Shown: positions 6,123-6,821 of the stretch, one piece after another | How positions within the stretch are numbered: position 1 is the stretch's first letter | Layout: each line of letters begins with the position of its first letter | Position numbers and translations under genes: made by a program | From: Prevotellaceae bacterium | Lineage (GTDB): Bacteria; Bacteroidota; Bacteroidia; Bacteroidales; UBA932 | Assembly (NCBI GenBank): GCA_031257455.1 | Contig: JAIROQ010000108.1 | Span: 1 to 6,821 of the forward strand | Direction: 5' to 3' | Length of the DNA: 6,821 bases | The notes under the pieces: model-generated | What the model saw: the letters and a program-made list of their open reading frames with translations, nothing else | Told to the model about the DNA's origin: nothing | Database searches by the model: none

Positions 6123-6821
6123 TTACAACTGGCGGAAACAGCGAACTACAGTATAGTATCCTAAATTACGACATTGCTCACCAACCCAGATGTAATCACA
6201 CTCATAGCAATCGTATCCGCAGTAATCAACTCCAGCCCCGCACCCTAAGTCGTAATCATTGGTGGAGTGGACGTCGCCATATCGATGTTTGGGTGCATGT
6301 CGGGCAACGAGAGCCACATCGCTGGCCCAGCCATAATAGTCATTACCTCCACTACAATATGAGTCTATAGCCCGCAGTCGCTGAGCTACAATAATTTGTG
6401 TATTTGATACGGAGTTATATAATGTCTTATAAGTACTCATTACCGGCAAAATCCAATTCGATGGGCATATCCCTTGTTTGTTAGCGCCATATCCAGAAGT
6501 ACCGCCCCACGAGCCGCTTGATTGCACGCCGGTATACCATCGCCCGCATTTATCTTTAGTGCATTCGCTTAGTTCTGTAATTTCTAAGCCGGTGTTAGCA
6601 TATTTCACATTCTGCGCCAACCACCAATTCTCGTCCGGCATCAAAACAATCCGGTATAATTCATTATCGCGCGTGTCTTTTATCCACGCTTCCCAGTTCT
6701 TTGCGCCGCCGGCGCGTTGTTGGCAAAGATGCGTGGCATCCATATACAAATCGCTACCTGTGTAGGGGCAATAAAGACTGCCAATACCGGGACAACCGGT
6801 GGCATCGGTAAACGTAGTTGA
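6123..6821 (-). CDS. FISUMP-domain protein, 3' part (5' end outside window)
   Basis: The frame is open from the right edge to TAA at 6123-6125 and shows 232 residues. The true start lies beyond 6821; the TTG at 6749 is only an internal codon. FISUMP hallmarks are YRIVLMPDENWWLAQNVKYA (about 56-75), a CGRWYTG segment (92-98), ICPSNWILP (118-126), a DYYGWAS segment (161-167) and the terminal VVRCFRQL (225-232). The family is usually secreted or surface-exposed with a lectin-like fold; precise functions are unknown. The preceding visible part (CPGIGSLYCPYTGSDLYMD) is Cys- and Gly-rich. Residues about 182-212 are dominated by Asp, Tyr, Cys and Gly, and I do not see the YWSST-type block often found in this domain. 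The gene converges on the spt operon and ends in its own terminator. Confidence 0.8.
   Translation of the reverse strand, partial: STTFTDATGCPGIGSLYCPYTGSDLYMDATHLCQQRAGGAKNWEAWIKDTRDNELYRIVLMPDENWWLAQNVKYANTGLEITELSECTKDKCGRWYTGVQSSGSWGGTSGYGANKQGICPSNWILPVMSTYKTLYNSVSNTQIIVAQRLRAIDSYCSGGNDYYGWASDVALVARHAPKHRYGDVHSTNDYDLGCGAGVDYCGYDCYECDYIWVGEQCRNLGYYTVVRCFRQL

Noticed and set aside
6478..6765. Plus-strand ORF of 95 codons
   Set aside because: It is antisense to the FISUMP coding region, whose motifs are clear on the minus strand.

Overview
The window looks like a piece of a Bacteroidales (Bacteroidota) chromosome. Three things point there. The best-conserved genes are a bacterial serine palmitoyltransferase and an RprX/RprY-type two-component pair, both typical of that order. 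The start regions carry TAnnTTTG-type -7 boxes with little sign of Shine-Dalgarno sequences. The right edge carries a FISUMP-domain protein (Fibrobacter succinogenes major paralogous domain), a family expanded in gut Bacteroidota and Fibrobacter. Species cannot be named from the sequence alone.

Layout. 2-103 (+) is the last 33 codons of a membrane protein. 105-427 is a GC-rich 21-bp minisatellite starting one base after that stop codon. 431-1173 has no convincing protein gene. It is dense in structure: two copies of a dispersed composite repeat, a three-copy hairpin motif (531-614), a 123-nt long hairpin (746-868), and a consensus-like promoter on the minus strand (943-973) pointing into them, so a structured RNA is possible. 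1174-2370 (+) is serine palmitoyltransferase. 2430-3731 and 3759-4454 (+) are the RprX-like histidine kinase and RprY-like response regulator. 4495-5673 (+) is a cytoplasmic protein with an N-terminal helical repeat region and a C-terminal GH16-like beta-sandwich whose catalytic acidic residues are all replaced. 5674-6122 is a repeat-rich intergenic region with a large inverted repeat and a good minus-strand terminator. 6123-6821 (-) is the 3' part of a FISUMP gene running in from the right edge; its C-terminus is unusually rich in Asp, Tyr, Cys and Gly.

How the genes fit together. spt, rprX, rprY and the GH16-like gene lie on one strand with gaps of 59, 27 and 40 bases, so they could be co-transcribed from the spt promoter, with a second promoter at the end of rprY serving the last gene. 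This would couple sphingolipid synthesis to an envelope-sensing regulator, which is an inference from spacing only. The FISUMP gene is convergent and is closed by its own terminator.

The most unusual material is non-coding: the candidate structured RNA at about 531-936, the minisatellite and the dispersed composite repeat. The most unusual coding feature is the GH16-like protein that has lost its active site.
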